Of a stretch of 64,000 bases of DNA, positions 53,061 to 64,000 are shown piece after piece. The notes below the pieces were generated by a model that had not been told where the DNA came from, did no database searches, and saw only the letters and a program-made list of their open reading frames with translations. The position numbers and the translations under genes are program-made. The stretch's first letter is position 1, and every line of letters starts with the position of its first letter. The stretch is from Bombyx mori (taxonomy: Eukaryota > Arthropoda > Insecta > Lepidoptera > Bombycidae): assembly GCF_030269925.1 (NCBI RefSeq), contig NC_085114.1, forward strand, positions 11,674,001 to 11,738,000, read 5' to 3'.

Positions 53061-54541
53061 AATGATGAGTGTGTTTAGAACAAATAACATATAACTAAAA
53101 TAACAAATACAACATGAGAATTATAGTAATGCACAAGCACATAGCAAATATTGTTAAACTTGAATACAAAATATTAAACATCGTAATGTATGAATGAAAA
53201 ATGATTGACTAATGATTCGATTTGATATTATATCTTATTATATATTAGTCTTTCGTTTAGTATGCAGAAGATTAGTTTTTATTATTTTCTTTTTCTATCA
53301 AAACAGACACCCGTAGTATCGATGTATGTGTGCCGGTGTTAATTTTTCAATGCTTGTCTTGAAAAAGAGAGGTGTAAAGGAACAAACTATCTCTTTAAAA
53401 GCATTTTGTACTGCCTCTCGTGTACTACATTTTTACCCTGCCAAGAAGATTTGGAAACTATTTAAAGTAAAAAAACAAGGAAAAATTTTATCGGCGCAAT
53501 ACCTGGTGAGTATGGTTGATGAAGCAAAACTTTCCGGCCTAACTCTCGTAAGGCATTGCTTTGCATATTTAATAAGTAGTTACAAATATAGGAAATACAA
53601 AAGACGAATCAATAAATAAATAACTAAATTTGAAAACAAAATTTCATTATTTTAAGATAAAATACAATTGAATTTAGAATTTATTGCCAGTGCCGTACAT
53701 AAATTACGCTTCAATTGGCTAACACGACACCTTCATAACTATTTTTAATTTACAATAATCTATTGTACAATCGCTCCTTGATTTCATTTATTAAAAATAT
53801 AATCTAATATAGAAAGACTTATATTGTATTTTCTATCGGTAATTGGATTAACACTAATTGTAATCCAATAAGTTGTTTGTTCACTTTTGTAATCGAATAA
53901 TGCCTTCAGCTATTTACTTTTTCTATCAACAAATAAATATAAACCAGTATTCACAGACAGATAAATAATAAAAGATTTGAAAAAAAAAAACAGATTAATA
54001 TTTCACGAACAAAACTCTTGCTCAAACAAAATAGCTAATGTTTCTGTGTCTAATTTAAATATCGATTTTGACTAGAAAATTGAAGACACGAAAAAACGAT
54101 AATACTTTTACGAGTAAGTCAATTTACTTACAAACGCAAGTTTTACTTTCCAATATTTTTAACACGATTTGTACATATTTTATTCATAAAGCTAGAAGAT
54201 CAGCACATCAATACGATACAAGTGGAAAAGCTTGTTGTGGCACGTCATGGTGTAAAATTAAATAGACTACGGTAAACAATTAATACTAAACGGACTGTAA
54301 GACAGTCAACACAACTTCAGTATAAAAGTTTTATTATGAAGTATGTATTACTATAAAGATGATTTTAACCATTCTTTTTACATGTTTTTTTTTTAAACTG
54401 AAATAATCAAAAATACACCTAGATATGTAATCCATAAGTCACGTAATCCAACAACTTAAATTTGATCTCATTTGTTGGTGAGTAACTCTGGCTTCTGCGC
54501 AACGGGTTCGATTTTCATTCATAGTCATACTGACTACTTAT
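53061..54541. other. Unassigned; includes a 97-codon ORF
   Basis: Plus ORF 53326-53619 encodes a lysine-rich peptide (ILSAQYLVSMVDEAKLSGLT inside). No motif or splice context. Another at 54068-54265 is likewise unassigned. No repeats recognised. Confidence 0.3.
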
Positions 54542-54788
54542 TACTGGTGGTAGGACCTCTTGTGAGTCCGCACGGGTAAGTACCACCACCCCGCCTATTT
54601 CTGCCGTGAAGCAGTAATGCGTTTCGGCTTGAAGGGTGGGGCAGCCGTTGTAACTATACTGAGACCTTAGAACTTATATCTCAAGGTGGGTGGCGCATTT
54701 ACGTTGTAGATGTCTATGGGCTCCAGTAACCACTTAACACCAGGTGGGCTGTGAGCTCGTCCACCCATCTAAGTAATAAAAAAAAAAG
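54542..54788 (+). mobile_element. Bm1 SINE, headless
   Basis: TACTGGTGGTAGGACCTCTTG to CCCATCTAAGTAATAAAAAAAAAA; nearly consensus throughout, so young. Confidence 0.95.
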
Positions 54789-55224
54789 ACAACTCATGAA
54801 ATTGTTGCATATGTGTTTCACCTTCCATAATGCATGCAGAAAATCACAACTTGGTGCTTGGGTCTGTAACAATGCTTTTTTACTTATCCGTTCAACTCAT
54901 TTAGCTGCAGTCAGAATCCATAAGCCATCATCGGTCGGTAGTTTATTTGAATAACATCCTTCGGCATAGAACACGATTGCTTATGAATATTTTTAGATAT
55001 GTCTTTGCAAAACAGGCTCATCCACGTAAGACCCAAATAAAATATATATCAAAGTATTCAATTCTCTTCGCTGCTGCAACCCCCCGATACATTTTGCATG
55101 AAACGTTCCATTATTTATGAGTCTTCGTTTTCAGCTGGATCGATGCAAGCTGCGGCCATTATAGCAACAAGAAACTGATGTTTTTTTTTTTTTTTAAACA
55201 GCTAAATGAGGTCATGGTTTGTTA

Positions 55225-55330
55225 ATTGCTTATAAGTGCTTATAGACAACGTGAATTCCGCCACCCAGCTTGAGACTTGAGGCCTATGTCTCAACTGTAT
55301 ACTAATTACGCAAATTCCGTTATGACATAT
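55225..55330 (-). mobile_element. Bm1-like fragment, diverged
   Basis: TATAGACAACGTGAATTCCGCC, CCCAGCTTGAGACTTGAGGCC and TCTCAACTGTATACTAATTACGC follow reverse Bm1 order with a missing middle. Confidence 0.55.
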
Positions 55331-55339
55331 TTTTTACGC

Positions 55340-55904
55340 GTCTTTATTTTTGCATACTCGAATAAGGACATAGGTGTGTGTACATACATATATAATGAAT
55401 GAAAACAATGAGTACGCAATATATGTTATCGTTCATTTTCTTATGTTTACTATCACTCATGGACATCCGCTATCCAAAGGCCAGCCAAGCCCCTGCCTAC
55501 TGCTGAGAACTCAGCGGACAATGATTTTAAAATAAAAGCTCTTTAACCTCGGAACACATGGGCAGTTTTTGTTTTGAATTTTTCATTAAATGACTTTTAG
55601 CGAGTGCTCTTCGTATTATTCATTGCAAATATAACGAAAATATAACAATGTTCTGATCTCGTATTCAATAAAAATAGCACGTACATTTCACACGTCATTG
55701 AAATGAAGCTTTCAATATTCTATCTCATTCTCTCACATGGCCAATTCTAGAGATGTATTTTTTTTAATGTCGCTGTTTGAGTTTCACTTCGGATTTATCG
55801 AATTTTTTCATATCCTATTCATCTAATCGCAATGGTGTCAAAGATATTTTCGTATTAACGATCACTTACATATTTACGGCAACCAGACAATGTTATTGGT
55901 GGGA
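55340..55904. other. Nothing firmly recognised
   Basis: A short CATGGACATCCGCTATCCAAAGGCCAGCCAAGCCCCTGCCTACTG near 55457 may be a decayed LINE 3' UTR (compare AGCCGCTGCCTAC). Otherwise AT-rich. Confidence 0.4.
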
Positions 55905-56170
55905 TTTCCCACTGAGTTTATCGCCGGATCTGCTCAGTGGATCGCGTTTCCGATCCGGTGGTAGATTCTGCGAATCACGGCTCTTGCTAGGGTTCGTGTT
56001 AGCAACATTGTCAGGCTTGAGCCCCGTGAGCTCACCTACTATCCCGGTGATGCTAGACCATCAAATTAGGTAGGAAAAAAAAGGTGGGATTATGTGGGAA
56101 AGCACACCTACCCATCAAGGCGTAACTGGAATAGCCCCTAGGCTACCCGCGATAGGTAGGATAAATATAT
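55905..56170 (+). mobile_element. LINE 3'-region fragment (GATCCGGCGAGAAACTC family), longest copy
   Basis: CCCACTGAGTTTATCGCCGG, CCGATCCGGTGGTAGATTCTG, CTTGCTAGGGTTCGTGTTAGC, AGCCCCGTGAGCTCACCTAC and AAATTAGGTAGGAAAAAAAAGG. A second TAGGTAGGATAAATA follows the CACACCTACCCATCAAGG part, suggesting an additional tail unit. Confidence 0.75.
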
Positions 56171-56213
56171 TACTATCTTAATATTTAAAATATTTAAAAC
56201 ATTAACTACCTTA

Positions 56214-56474
56214 TCTATATATATAAAAATGAATTGCTGTTCATTAGTCTCGCTAATTTTTGGTCTTGAACTATTTGTGAAAATCCAGAGAAGGTTTAAA
56301 AGGTAGATAAATATGAAAACGCTCGGAATTAAATGAAAATAACAATTTTGTTTTTTCTTTGACGCGTCCCCCGTCGAACGGATTCCTTTGGTTTGTTTAA
56401 AGTTTATTGTATAAAAAAAGTTTAGGTCTTTTATTTATCAATTGAGGCACTAAGAAGTCTGCCGGATCAGCTAG
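56214..56474 (+). mobile_element. Helitron family A, internal deletion
   Basis: TCTATATATATAAAAATGAA start. The CTCGAGAACGGCTGGACCG block is deleted (CTCGCTAATTTTTGGTC). CGTCGAACGGATTCC and the GCCGGATCAGCTAG end follow. Confidence 0.87.
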
Positions 56475-56925
56475 TCTAAAATAAAAAATACACCTAACCC
56501 ATTGTTCACATGTTTTAAATGTGTTTCCTGAGCCAATATAGTCGGTACATTTTTTAATTCAGGTCAAAAGCACTTCGCTGAATTAAATCTACTTTAAAGA
56601 GATTGATATAAATTGCACCCCAGACGATAATTCATAGATATTGTCTACCAATCCTATGGGTTTTGCTTGAAGTATTATAACTATATCCTTAGTTAAAAAA
56701 TAAAATGTCATTTCCGCAATATTACATGTCCCTTATGGGTTTAATGGTGCACAATCATTCATCTATACTTATATTCTAAGCGGATTTGGATGAAATTATT
56801 ATTTAATTCCCTTTGTCATAGTAAACCGATTATATCAGCTCCAATAAAAATAAATATGTTCTTTGATTCACAATTGGCTTGTCTTTTATGAATCTGCCCC
56901 TGATAAGCTATTTTTTTATTTTATA

Positions 56926-57191
56926 CTAGCTGACCCGGCCAACTTCGTAGCGCCTCAATCGATAAATAAAAGACCTAAGCTTTTGTATAAAATAAACTTA
57001 AAACAAACAAAAGGAATCCGGCCGGATAATTGATCTTTTTATTTAATTAGGAGCATTTTCATATTTATCTACCTTTTAAACCTTATCTGGATTTCTACTA
57101 ATAATTCAAGATCGAAATTAGCGAAATCGGTCCAGCCGTTATCTAATTTTAGCGAGACAAACGAACAGCAATTCATTTTTATATACATAGA
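56926..57191 (-). mobile_element. Helitron family A, deleted copy
   Basis: Reverse CTAG at 56926, CTGACCCGGCCAACTTCGTAG, AAGGAATCCGGCCGGATAAT (about 30 bases missing after it), CAGCAATTCATTTTTATATACATAGA. Confidence 0.87.
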
Positions 57192-57369
57192 TAAATGTTT
57201 GTTTAACGTGAAAGAAACCTTGGGACACGGCTAACAGTGGCTTTGTATTATGCAAGCTTTGTACTAATGTCATTTTTAGGTTTTCTGGGGCTTAGCACAA
57301 AAATTACTTGAATTAATAAGATCATTTTATCATGGCAATACCGAGTATATCAACTATAATAAACATAAA

Positions 57370-57786
57370 CTAGTGGCCCCGCAGTAATCGAAATTCGACT
57401 ATAATTAATTGGAATTATAAGTTTGTACACTATTATGATTGTATTTTATATTTCTATAATCACAAATTTCGCCAAGACTACTACACTATAAAAAATATTA
57501 ACAAAGACAAACAATATTCTATTCTTAATTTGACAACAGACGTCAAGAACAAAAGTTTGACAATAAATAGTATGCATGCGTGTGTGCGTCAAATACATGG
57601 TATGTAGTGTGTGTAATGTTTTCTTTATTGATTTATTGTATCTTTTATGCATTATTTAAAAAAAAAATTGCATTGTGCACTTCTTCTCTATGTTCTCTAT
57701 AAGTGTAAAAAATTTCATACTCCTCCGTTCGCGCGATTTTCGTAAAAAGGGATACAAAAATTTTGCTTCACGTATTAATATATAGA
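57370..57786 (-). mobile_element. Non-autonomous Helitron, family B
   Basis: Reverse CTAG at 57370, GTGGCCCCGCAGTAATCGAA, ATCACAAATTTCGCCAAGAC, AAAAGGGATACAAAAATTTT, ending CGTATTAATATATAGA. Confidence 0.87.
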
Positions 57787-57834
57787 TATGTTTGTTGTTG
57801 TTGATACAAATCGTCTTGTCAATAATGGAACTGA

Positions 57835-58020
57835 CACTGAACGACACAAGCAACGCGACAATGCGTGAACTTTACAGTAGACTAATTTAAAATTGAAATA
57901 CCTGAAAAAAAATTATATTTTAATAAATTTTTTGCGCATCGAATATGGTTATTGCCTATCATTTATGTATAAAGCAGTTATTGTCGCTTAGTCACGTTTG
58001 CCTTTCAAGCGTCGATATCA
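57835..58020. mobile_element. MITE, second copy of the 12124-12380 family
   Basis: The right terminal repeat TCGCTTAGTCAC..TTTCAAGCGTCG is intact (to about 58014). The interior TGCGCATCGAATATGGTTATTGCC and TTTACAGTAGACTAATTTAAA match the inverse of 12185-12340. The left terminus is mutated (ACACAAGCAACGCGACAATG). Confidence 0.75.
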
Positions 58021-58267
58021 ATATTTATTTAATGAGGAAGAAATCGCGGAACACGTGTAGCAGTAAGATCGTGTTATGCAAGAGTTTTACTTTTTATCTT
58101 TTTTAGATAGTTTACCGTTCCACACTTAAAAACCTCAACTTTGAATTTTTCTCTTGTATTATATTGAAACCAAACGCTAAATATCCTAGGAGTAATGTAA
58201 AGCCATTAGATACAATTTGGTTTTAAGCTTTCGCCGTTACCTACACATTTTCAATCCTAAAATTTTT

Positions 58268-59560
58268 CTTACCTAATTCTTAGTACAATTTTTAGTTTAC
58301 CTAATTCTTAGTACAATTTTTAGTTTTATATGACGGAGTTCCTGGTTCTATGGTGTTTTTAAAATGATGACGTCAGCGTCGTGGCCGCCATTCTCTTCAT
58401 CATTATTATTGCCTTCCATAGTGACAGTAATTAAAACTTACTTTCTCAAAGAATTTCTTTTATTAAATTTCAATGATAACAACCTAATTCTTAGTACAAT
58501 TTTTAGTTTTATACGACGGAGTGGCTGGTTCCATGGTGTTTTTAAAATGATGACGTCAGCGTCGTTGCCGCCATTCTCTTCCTCATTATTATTGCCTTCC
58601 ATAATGACAGTAATTAAAACTTACTTTCTCAAAGAATTCCTTTTATTCAATTTCAATGATAACAACCTAATTCTTAGTACAATTTTTAGTTTTATACGAC
58701 GGAGTGGCTGGTTCCATGGTGTTTTTAAAATGATGACGTCAGCGTCGTTGCCGCCATTCTCTTCATCATTATTATTGCCTTCCATAGTGACAGTAATTAA
58801 AACTTACTTTCTCAAAGAATTCCTTTTATTAAATTTCAATGATAACAACCTAATTCTTAGTACAATTTTTAGTTTTATATGACGAGTGGCTGGTTCCATG
58901 GTGTTTTTAAAATGATGACGTCAGCATCGTGGCCGCCATTCTCTTCATCATTATTATTGCCTTCCATAGTGACAGTAATTAAAACTTACTTTCTCAAAGA
59001 ATTCCTTTTATTCAATTTCAATGATAACAACCTAATTCTTAGTACAATTTTTAGTTTTATATGACGAGTGGCTGGTTCCATGGTGTTTTTAAAATGATGA
59101 CGTCAGCATCGTGGCCCCCATTCTCTTCATCATTATTATTGCCTTCCATAGTGACAGTAATTAAAACTTACTTTCTCAAAGAATTCCTTTTATTCAATTT
59201 CAATGATAACAACCTAATTCTTAGTACAATTTTTAGTTTTATATGACGAGTGGCTGGTTCCATGGTGTTTTTAAAATGATGACGTCAGCATCGTGGCCGC
59301 CATTCTCTTCATCATTATTATTGCCTTCCATAGTGACAGTAATTAAAACTTACTTTCTCAAAGAATTCCTTTTATTCAATTTCAATGATAACAACCTGAT
59401 TCTTAGTAAAATTTTTAGTTTTATATGACGGAGTGGCTGGTTCCATGGTGTTTTTAAAATGATGACGTCAGCGTCGTGGCCGCCATTCTCTTCATCATTA
59501 TTATTGCCTTCCATAGTGACAGTAATTAAAACTTACTTTTCCAATCAACTCCTTTTATTA
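58268..59560. repeat. Seven tandem 182-183-bp units
   Basis: AAAATGATGACGTCAGC starts at 58361, 58544, 58727, 58909, 59091, 59273 and 59456, a spacing of 182 or 183. Units are highly similar, with small differences (ATACGACGG versus ATATGACG; GTCGTTGCC versus ATCGTGGCC). Every unit contains TGACGTCA and, in most, GGCCGCCATTCTC. A short CCTAATTCTTAGTACAATTT doublet precedes the array at 58271-58320. The ORFs of 61-172 codons here are by-products of the repeats. Confidence 0.95.
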
Positions 59561-60217
59561 AATTTCAAGTGTACAACGATAACAACAGAGAGCTCCGCCT
59601 CGTTCGGATGTTTGAGCCGGAATGTGTTGTGTGTTGTTTATTAAATTTCTTGGATACCATCTTAAACAATTGTTGACATGCGTAGAACTTATAACAGTTA
59701 TCCAACAATATTAACATTGAGGAAACAGTTAACTCTAACCATCTTAGTTAACTAAATAGCAGGATTGCGTAATACATATATATTTCTGATATTTATCCGA
59801 TATTTCCTCAGAAGTTTTCAGTCTACCCGTGTTCGCTTACGATCACTTCGAAAGGTCTTATTAATCTTTCTCGAATACCAGTGTTTATAAAATATTGGCT
59901 TTCTGATTTTAAAATTTAATTAATAATATGTTGTAACCGAATATGTTGAAACCTAAATTATGCTGTGATCTTAACAAAATATGTATCAGAAATTTTGTGA
60001 TTGATTGAAAAAAAAAATTCTCTGTATAACCACTTTAGTATAATACTTTTTCATTATTGCCCCAGTGACCTCACGGCTGCGGTCCAATGTTTGTGCAGTA
60101 AACATAAGGTGTACGTGAAGTATACAGTTTGATTATAACTACAATATTGTATATGGCTAAAGATTTCTAAGTTAAAGGTGTATATTAGATAATAAGTTTG
60201 GTTAAATATTTCTTCTA
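59561..60217. other. Unassigned
   Basis: Begins with a GC-richer junction (AGAGAGCTCCGCCTCGTTCG) just right of the array. Otherwise AT-rich with no gene. Confidence 0.35.
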
Positions 60218-60631
60218 TCTATATATTAATACGTGAAGCAAAAACGTTGTATCCCTTTTTACGAAAATTGCGCGGACGGAGGAGTATGAAATTTTCCACA
60301 CTTATAGAGAATATAGAGAAGAAGTGCACAATGCTAATATTTTTTTTAAATAATGCATAAAAGATACATTAAATCAATAAAGAAAACATTACACACACTA
60401 CATACCATGTATTTGATATCTTACTCATACTATTTATTGTCAAACTTTTGTTCTTGACATCTGTTGTCAAATTGAGAATAGATTAAATATTGTTTGTCTT
60501 TGTTAATATTTTTTATAGTGTAGTCTTGGCGAAATTTGTGATTATAGAAGTATAAAATACAATCATAATAGTGTGCCAACTTACAATTCCAATTAATTAT
60601 AGTCGAATTTCGACTACTGCAGGACCTCTAG
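60218..60631 (+). mobile_element. Non-autonomous Helitron, family B
   Basis: TCTATATATTAATACGTGAAG start, GCGCGGACGGAGGAGTATGA, CTACTGCAGGACCTCTAG end followed by T. Nearly identical in layout to 8610-9018. Confidence 0.88.
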
Positions 60632-61060
60632 TTGTAATTAAAGCACAAAAAAATTAACTGCGATTAACGGGCACTTGGCTATACCACTTCACAAATGCCA
60701 CTCAGTAATAAACATAGTTTCCATATAAATGACGAAAACACTGTGATTTTAAATTCAATTACAATTGTAAAATGCAGTATATTAAATTATTTAACGCAGT
60801 ATAAGCTCAAAAGTCAGGTCGATTGTACGAAATAGTGGTGAAACAAAAATATTGCTAAATGGTTTGAAATTTATTAATATAACTCGCACACGCAATTAAA
60901 ATTGGATGACAAAAGTTGTTCACATTCATTATGTGATTATTTTGGATTTTAATCTCGCAATGTTATGCTAGGAACAAAGACCTTTGACGGCATTGTTTTT
61001 ATTTTTAACTAGTTAAATCTGGTTATGTTCAGCTGTGAATAGTATATTATTAATAGTATT
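60632..61060. other. Nothing recognised
   Basis: AT-rich spacer with no ORF of interest. Confidence 0.35.
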
Positions 61061-61300
61061 TACTGGTGGTCGGACCTGTTGTGAGTCCGCGCCGGTAGGT
61101 ACCACCGCCCTGCCTATTTCTGCCGTGAAGCAGTAATGCGTTTCGGTTCGAAGGGTAGGGTAGCCGTTGTAACTATACTGAGACCTTACAACTTATATCT
61201 CAAGGTGGGTGGCGCATTTACGTTGTAGATGTCTATGGGCTCCAGTAACCACTTAACATCAGGTGGGCTGTGAGCTCGTCCACCCATCAAAGCAATAAAT
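61061..61300 (+). mobile_element. Bm1 SINE, headless
   Basis: TACTGGTGGTCGGACCTGTTG to CCCATCAAAGCAATAAATAAAA. Confidence 0.94.
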
Positions 61301-61984
61301 AAAAATTTTTTTTTTTTTTATAAAAAACACATTTCTTGAAACTGCTCGCGCGCCATCTGTCATAGGTTTATAACACTTAAAAGCTTTCCCTATAGTGCCA
61401 GTATTAATTGTACCAAAATTTCATCACCGTTGGGTTTAGAAACTTATACAGGACAAACAAAAAATATCCATTTTTATTTCTGTAAATTTGATAGAGCTAC
61501 TTACTGATTTAAATCAATGTTACAATAAAACAAGTAATATTATGCTTGCCACAGAGTGTCTTGTCTGGCGGTTTAATTTAGTGGAAGCCCTTATGGAGAC
61601 GGAAATTTCTGGATTACTGAACGCTCTGTGGGCCTCTTATATGCTGACCTCATTTCCAAAGTCTCAGTGTATGCGAGGATGCCGGAAGACGGAAAATATT
61701 TACGGAGAAATATTCAGCGCGTTGTTAGATAAGAGTTGAATATTTTTTTTCGTATTTTCGAATGTCTATACGTGATCGGAAAATAATTGAATGATGTTCA
61801 TTTCTTTTTTAACACCCTGTATTTCAGGGAATCACTTTAGCACCACCATCGCTATTTCCAGTAACAGCGTTAATGTATTCTTGACAGATTCCGAAGAAAA
61901 GCATTTGTGAATTTCACACTAGGTCTAAGCGCTCGTGACCTAATGAGTATCACGAAAGCCTGACCCGGTAATAGATAATTTAAG
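61301..61984. other. Unassigned; 83-codon ORF
   Basis: Plus ORF 61488-61739 (LVEALMETEISGLLNALWAS inside) has reasonable composition but begins with an ATG lacking context, and no motif is recognised. It could be an exon fragment; support is weak. Confidence 0.3.
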
Positions 61985-62410
61985 TCGTCGTGGCCTAAAG
62001 GATAAGACGTCCGGTGCATTCGTTGTTGCGATGCACCGGTGTTCGAATCCCGCAGGCGGGTACCAATTTTTCGAATGAAATACGTACTTAACAAATCTTC
62101 ACGATTGACTTCCACGGTGAAGGAATAACATCGTGTAATAAAAATCAAACCCGCAAAATTATTATTTGCGTAATCACTGGTGGTAGGACCTATTGTGAGT
62201 CCGCACGGGTAGGTACCACCGCCCTGCCTATTTCTGCCGTGAAGCAGTAATGCGTTTCGGTTTGAAGGGTGGGGTAGCCGTTGTAACTATACTGAGACCT
62301 TAGAACTTATATCTCAAGGTGGGTGGCGCATTTACGTTGTAGTTGTCTATGGGCTCCAGTAACCACTTAACACCAGGTGGGCTGTGAGCTCGTTCACCCA
62401 TCTAAGCAAT
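61985..62410 (+). mobile_element. Bm1 SINE, full length, best preserved
   Basis: Head CGTCGTGGCCTAAAGGATAAG, GTGTTCGAATCCCGCAGGCG (B box), GGTACCAATTTTTCGAATG, AATAACATCGTGTAATAAAA, TTTGCGTAATCACTGGTGGTAGG junction, and the complete tail to CCCATCTAAGCAATAAAAAAAAT. The internal promoter boxes look intact. Confidence 0.96.
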
Positions 62411-62524
62411 AAAAAAAATAAAAAAAAATAAAAAAAAATGACGAATTCGTGAAGCAGCTACCCGAGTTGACAGGTCTCCTCTTTTATTTATTCAATTAAT
62501 AACCACGTCCTAAAGACAGCTTTT

Positions 62525-62640
62525 TCTGCCTTATATGGCTGAATGAGCTCGCCGTCTACTGGGTGCTAAATTATTGCCAAAAACTATTGACATCACAACG
62601 TGAATTTCAACAATAACAAATTCGAAAAAGGCACGATATA
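62525..62640 (-). mobile_element. Bm1-like fragment, diverged
   Basis: GGCTGAATGAGCTCGCCGTCTAC, GGGTGCTAAATTATTG and ATTGACATCACAACGTGAAT follow the start of the reverse Bm1 tail with many substitutions. Confidence 0.5.
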
Positions 62641-62751
62641 CATACATATGTATGACATCGTCCCGTGCAGGCTTACAATATGCCCTACGTAAAGGCAATA
62701 AATATAAATAGAAATTTAGCAATTAAGGAGTTAGATGAGGATTTATTTTTA

Positions 62752-62994
62752 TTTTTTATTGCTAAGATGGGTGGACGAGCTCACAGCCCACCTGGTGTTA
62801 AGTGGTTACTGGAGCCCATACACATCCACAACGTAAATGCGCCACCCACCTTGAGATACAAGTTCTAAGGTCTCAAGTACAGTTACAACGGCTACCCCAC
62901 CCTTCAAACCCAAAACGCATTACTGCTTCACGGCAGAAATAGGCAGGGTGGTGGTACCCACCCGCGCGGACTCACAAGAGGTCCTACCACCAGT
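62752..62994 (-). mobile_element. Bm1 SINE, headless
   Basis: TTTTTTATTGCTAAGATGGGTGG to AGAGGTCCTACCACCAGTA. Confidence 0.94.
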
Positions 62995-64000
62995 AAAAAG
63001 ATACTGCTTCTACGAGCGGCTGAAAATGGACATAGCAGCCGTCCAGTTAAGTGAGTGCCAAGATCAATCAAGATCGAATACCCTTACGAATAAAAGTCGG
63101 GTAGACCATATTGCTTCACTTTAACTTCGAGACTCATGTGCTGTTTCAAGCAACTATTGGAATATTCTAGGTCAGTATCGAAGTTTCACTCAGAGCGTCT
63201 TCTGCGTTGTTAACTTTCAATATCTTCTTCGGAAACTTTTAATGTATACCAAAAATACAAACAACTTATTGTTTCACAGCGTCGAAGTTTTAAACACAAT
63301 TTAAATTTTAAAACGCGAACACGAAGCGAAAAATGTCTGATGTTTTAAAATTTAATTGGTGGAAATTTTTCAAGTGCAAATCATTTTCTCGTTGCTTTTA
63401 CTATGTTTTAGTTTTATTAATTTGTTATTAATTTGTTATTAATTGTTATTTAATAACATTAACCGTATAATAAATACATTTTAATGTTAATAAAAATGAG
63501 ATAATTTTCAAAAGTACAAAACAAAATTTTAGTAACAGATAACGTAGTAAAGCTATGCACATTAGCATGTACACTTAATAAATACAAAACCTTGTACTAA
63601 CGACGGCGAATCTTCGGACGTTTCTAATAAATCTTCAAATAAATCATTCCCCGGGCACCCTTAATTATGGAAACAATGAATTATTAGGAGCTCAATTAAG
63701 AAGTTTCCGATTCGGCGATAGCTGCCAAACGAAAGGGCAAGAATGAATTTTTAAGGGGCCTTGTAATCGGATGGTTTTTGAATTAGCAAAAGAACATCTC
63801 AAAGCGAGTGGTGTTAATAAAGGAGAGCCAATATTCCTTATTGAATCACAGTAACTGCCCAATAAACGTTCCACCCCCTTTACGACTGACGAGGAGCTAA
63901 TAAAATTCCCTAAGGACGATCCAATGTGAATTCCGTAGGTTCTGCGTATGCGGATTATTTTTGTTCGTGTCTGCAGGAAATGTTGGTGACACGTATAATC
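62995..64000. other. Unassigned AT-rich sequence to window end
   Basis: No repeat family recognised. The minus ORF 63692-63874 has no motif. A small TTAATTTGTTATTAATTTGTTATTAATTGTTATT tract lies near 63418-63450. Confidence 0.4.

Noticed and set aside
58364..59644. Repetitive protein family (MMTSASWPPFSSSLLLPS repeats)
   Set aside because: The ORFs arise because the tandem unit is open in one frame. Where the unit is 182 instead of 183 bases the frame shifts and short ORFs restart. No start context or gene structure.

Overview
This window is insect genomic DNA, almost certainly silkworm (Bombyx mori) or a very close relative. It is AT-rich, has no bacterial-style gene organisation, and is packed with repeats I recognise as lepidopteran. 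These include about twenty copies or pieces of the Bm1 SINE, at least fifteen non-autonomous Helitrons (TC...CTAG ends), decayed ends of several non-LTR retrotransposons (LINEs), tRNA-derived SINEs, several terminal-inverted-repeat MITEs and two LTR retrotransposons. The family assignments come from recognition, not from a database search.

Host gene content is very low. The one well-supported host feature is a minus-strand exon at 5746-6016. It has a clean splice acceptor and donor, a leader with small upstream ORFs, and the first 46 codons of what looks like a class-A G-protein-coupled receptor (N-glycosylation site plus TM1). The other coding exons are not visible; they would lie at lower coordinates or outside the window. 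A GC-rich block at 21070-21385 ending in a donor-like site, and short unassigned ORFs at 13434-13628 (-) and 24294-24527 (-), are weak candidates for further host exons. Nearly every other ORF lies inside a repeat.

Layout. 1-5.7 kb: LINE tail, Bm1 pieces, a three-unit Bm1-like tandem block. 5.3-6.0 kb: a ~105-base direct duplication around a Bm1 copy, abutting the GPCR exon. 6.1-12.4 kb: Helitrons, Bm1, LINE tail, two MITEs. 14.0-20.8 kb: a 6745-bp LTR retrotransposon (plus strand) with identical 289-bp LTRs, a CAAG target-site duplication, ruined gag-pol and two minisatellite arrays before the 3' LTR. 21-30 kb: Helitrons, Bm1 (one full length), foldback and piggyBac-like MITEs, a candidate solo LTR. 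30-37 kb: Bm1, LINE fragments, small palindromes. 37.2-41.0 kb: a 3826-bp LTR retrotransposon (minus strand) with identical 362-bp LTRs, a TATA duplication, a ruined integrase and again a tandem array before the 3' LTR. 42-58 kb: LINE ends, Bm1, SINE, Helitrons, a 122-bp tandem amplification inside a LINE coding end. 58.3-59.6 kb: seven 182-183-bp tandem units, each carrying a CRE-like palindrome and a YY1/Pho-like site. 60-64 kb: Helitron and five Bm1 pieces.

No genes act together as a pathway here. The most interesting material is the pair of very young but coding-dead LTR elements with shared architecture, the GPCR leader exon, the regulatory-looking tandem array, and a recurrent headless form of Bm1.
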